DNA of 64,000 bases from Galbibacter marinus (GTDB lineage: Bacteria > Bacteroidota > Bacteroidia > Flavobacteriales > Flavobacteriaceae), in NCBI RefSeq assembly GCF_000300875.1, contig NZ_AMSG01000004.1, positions 124,001-188,000 on the forward strand, given 5' to 3'. Within the stretch, counting starts at the first letter, position 1. Each line of letters opens with the position of its first letter. Shown in pieces: positions 61,591 through 64,000 of the stretch. Under the pieces are notes generated by a model. The model did not search any database, was not told the origin of the DNA, and was given only the letters and a program-made list of their open reading frames with translations. Made by a program: the position numbers and the translations under genes.

Positions 61591-62429
61591 GTTGTTTTAG
61601 ATGATGTTGATGAATGTGGTTTTGGTCTAAACATAAAGTAGATTCCGATGATTATAAATGGAATACTGAGCCACTGACCAGTGGAGAGTAATCCAAGTTC
61701 ACTTTCGAACCCTCCTTGTGATTTTTTATAAAATTCTGCAATAAATCGAACCGTCCATAGAAGCACTAAGAAAAGTCCGAATATATACCCTGATTTATTT
61801 TTCTTGTCAGTTTTCCAGTAAAAATACCATAGGATCAGAAAAACAATTATGTATCCAACTGCTTCATATAGTTGCGCTGGATGTCTTGGGAAAGACTCAC
61901 CTAATTGCGCAAAGACTACTCCGTAATCTGAATTGGTTGGTTTACCAATGATTTCTGAATTAAAGAAGTTGCCGATTCTGACAAATACCCCACCTATGGC
62001 CACAGGGATTACAATTCTATCTAAAATCCAGAGTATCGGTTTTTTGATGACTTTCTTGCTGTAATAATACATGGCAATGATGATTCCGATCGCTGCTCCA
62101 TGACTCGCTAATCCTCTAAATCCAGTAAACTCAAAATTTGGAGTAAATTGAAAAGGTAGAATGATACTTAATGGATCGGTGATAAACACACTTGGCTCGT
62201 AGAATAGGAAATGGCCTAATCGCGCTCCTATTAAAGTCGCTAGTACGGTATATATAAATAGAGAATCTAGTGCCTCCTCTGTTTGATTTTCATTTTTGTA
62301 AATCTTTTTCATGATAAACCATCCTAATGAAAAAGCAATTACAAACATCAAGCTGTAGTAGCGTAGTTGGAAAAATCCTAGGTCAAGTAACACTTGATTT
62401 GGATCCCATGTAAAACTCAATAAATGCAT
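61587..62429 (-). CDS. lgt: Prolipoprotein diacylglyceryl transferase
   Basis: 280 aa; RLGHFLFYEP, GFRGLASHGAAIGIIIA, VRIGNFFNSEIIGKPT, PRHPAQLYEA. Confidence 0.95.
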   Translation of the reverse strand: MHLLSFTWDPNQVLLDLGFFQLRYYSLMFVIAFSLGWFIMKKIYKNENQTEEALDSLFIYTVLATLIGARLGHFLFYEPSVFITDPLSIILPFQFTPNFEFTGFRGLASHGAAIGIIIAMYYYSKKVIKKPILWILDRIVIPVAIGGVFVRIGNFFNSEIIGKPTNSDYGVVFAQLGESFPRHPAQLYEAVGYIIVFLILWYFYWKTDKKNKSGYIFGLFLVLLWTVRFIAEFYKKSQGGFESELGLLSTGQWLSIPFIIIGIYFMFRPKPHSSTSSKTT

Positions 62430-62654
62430 CTGTTTTATTTTAATACTTGGTAAATATAATCATAAAGTTTCTTGTGACCTTGTAGAGATTAAATAAACTT
62501 AAAAGCGAACATGGATTAGGTTGTAGAAGAATCTCATAAGGGGATGCCAAGGTGATTTTTGTGGTTCAGTTCAACAAATTTTTAGGTGTTTAGTCGTTTG
62601 GTTTGAAATTAATATTCATAACAATAGTAGATTTAAATATAAACCTAAAACCTA

Positions 62655-64000
62655 ATGCTGTTTAATTCATTCGATTTTCTATTTTTCTTTCCAATTGCAG
62701 TATTCGTCTTTTATTTTTTAAAACACAAGTACCGATGGATTTGGCTATTGCTCTGTAGTTATTTTTTCTATATGTATTTGGAACCAATGCTGCTACTATT
62801 GTTATGGACCTCGACACTTATAGATTATTTCTGTGGTCTTAAAATGGAGAAATACAGTGATCAAAAAATTAGAAAGCGATTTTTAATTTTGAGTATTGTT
62901 GCCAATCTGGGGCTGTTATTCTTTTTTAAATATTTTATCTTTTTCACAGAAAATGCAGTTGAAGTTTTGAGCTTCTTTGGAATTCAAATGGAAGCAACCG
63001 CAGGCGAGCATTCTGACTACGTTAAAATACTTCTGCCCATTGGTATTAGCTTTTATACCTTCCAAACGATGAGTTATAGTATCGATGTGTATAGGAAGGA
63101 GATACCAGCGGAACGTCATCTTGGTAAGTATGCATTGTTTGTTTCCTTTTTTCCTCAGCTTGTTGCAGGACCAATAGAGCGGAGCAAAAGATTACTTCCG
63201 CAATTTAGTAAAGTGATCCATTTTGATACTAATCGCATAAAAAAAGGACTGATCATGATGGCATGGGGTTTCTTTTTAAAGCTTGTGTTGGCCGACCGAT
63301 TAGGGGTATATGTGGATGATATACATTATAATGTTGCCGATTATAAAGGTTTGCCACTACTTTTGGGGAGTTACTTCTTTATATTTCAGATTTATTATGA
63401 TTTTTCTGCCTATTGTACTATAGCAATTGGAGCGGCTCAGGTCATGGGATATGATTTGATGCAGAACTTTAATCGCCCATTTTATTTAAACTCCATTGCT
63501 GACTTCTGGAGAAAATGGCATATTTCCCTTATGAAGTGGTTTCGAGACTACCTCTATATACCCTTAGTTCGAAAGTATAAGTTCTCTAAGGTTTCTGCTA
63601 TGATGGTAGTTTTTTTCTTTAATGGTTTATGGCATGGAGCAAGTTGGACCTTTGTGGTTTGGGGGGTACTTTGCGGGGTGTTGTTAATTGCTGACAATAA
63701 AACCATCCCTATTAGAAGAAAGATATTAAGCACTTTAGGTTTAAGTTATAAAATGAAAATTATCAAGGTTCTTAACGGAGCTATGTTATTTACTCTTATA
63801 GGTATTGTTACGGTGTTTTTTAGATCACCAAATATCGGTCAGGCTGGAATTTACTTAAATAATATGTTCTCACGCTCCTCGACTGCCTTTAACGTATATC
63901 ACGATTGGTTTGAGTTCTACCTGAGTTTATTTCTAATTGTTGTTGTTCAAATCATTCACTTTTATAAAGGGAACGATCGTGTGTATGAACTTGTTTGGAA
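62655..64000 (+). CDS. MBOAT-family O-acyltransferase, 3' truncated by window edge
   Basis: Open frame from ATG 62655 (MLFNSFDFLFFFPIAVFVFYFLKHKYRWIWLLLCSYFFYMYLEP...) with PIGISFYTFQTMSYSIDVYRKEI, FFPQLVAGPIERSKRLLPQF, NGLWHGASWTFVVWG; absent from ORF track because no stop lies in the window. Confidence 0.92.
   Translation, partial: MLFNSFDFLFFFPIAVFVFYFLKHKYRWIWLLLCSYFFYMYLEPMLLLLLWTSTLIDYFCGLKMEKYSDQKIRKRFLILSIVANLGLLFFFKYFIFFTENAVEVLSFFGIQMEATAGEHSDYVKILLPIGISFYTFQTMSYSIDVYRKEIPAERHLGKYALFVSFFPQLVAGPIERSKRLLPQFSKVIHFDTNRIKKGLIMMAWGFFLKLVLADRLGVYVDDIHYNVADYKGLPLLLGSYFFIFQIYYDFSAYCTIAIGAAQVMGYDLMQNFNRPFYLNSIADFWRKWHISLMKWFRDYLYIPLVRKYKFSKVSAMMVVFFFNGLWHGASWTFVVWGVLCGVLLIADNKTIPIRRKILSTLGLSYKMKIIKVLNGAMLFTLIGIVTVFFRSPNIGQAGIYLNNMFSRSSTAFNVYHDWFEFYLSLFLIVVVQIIHFYKGNDRVYELVW

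Noticed and set aside
1-64000. CRISPR array, restriction-modification, toxin-antitoxin or other defence islands
   Set aside because: No regularly spaced repeats and no ORF resembling such systems was found.

Overview
Chromosomal window from a Bacteroidota member, most likely Flavobacteriaceae: AT-rich, TAnnTTTG-type -10 elements, gldB/gldC, a T9SS sorting domain and SusC/SusD. Most of it is core genome. In order: partial DUF5686 protein; soluble plus membrane pyrophosphatases; SulP transporter; orphan response regulator; nadE / gldB-gldC; engB; a complete dcw division/cell-wall cluster (mraZ to ftsZ); yqeY and tRNA-Arg(UCG). A short accessory strip (about 29.4-35 kb) holds decayed gene remnants, an AraC regulator, a cold-shock protein and a stand-alone GIY-YIG nuclease. 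Next come a compact three-gene cassette (phage tail-collar protein, 1.5k-residue T9SS-exported MBG/cadherin-like surface protein, OmpA-type barrel protein), a small polysaccharide utilization locus (GH43, sialate O-acetylesterase-like esterase, SusC, SusD), an M16 protease pair, mdh, secDF, a cobalamin riboswitch with metE, DUF192, lgt and a truncated MBOAT acyltransferase at the right edge. No CRISPR array, integrase, transposase or recognisable defence system was seen. The best candidates for follow-up are the collar/T9SS/OmpA cassette, a repeated LacI-type palindrome flanking the PUL, the four-unit 10-bp MraZ operator overlapping the mraZ promoter, and two unannotated gene remnants (DEAD-box helicase and beta-galactosidase-like). 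All family calls come from reading the sequence, not from database searches.
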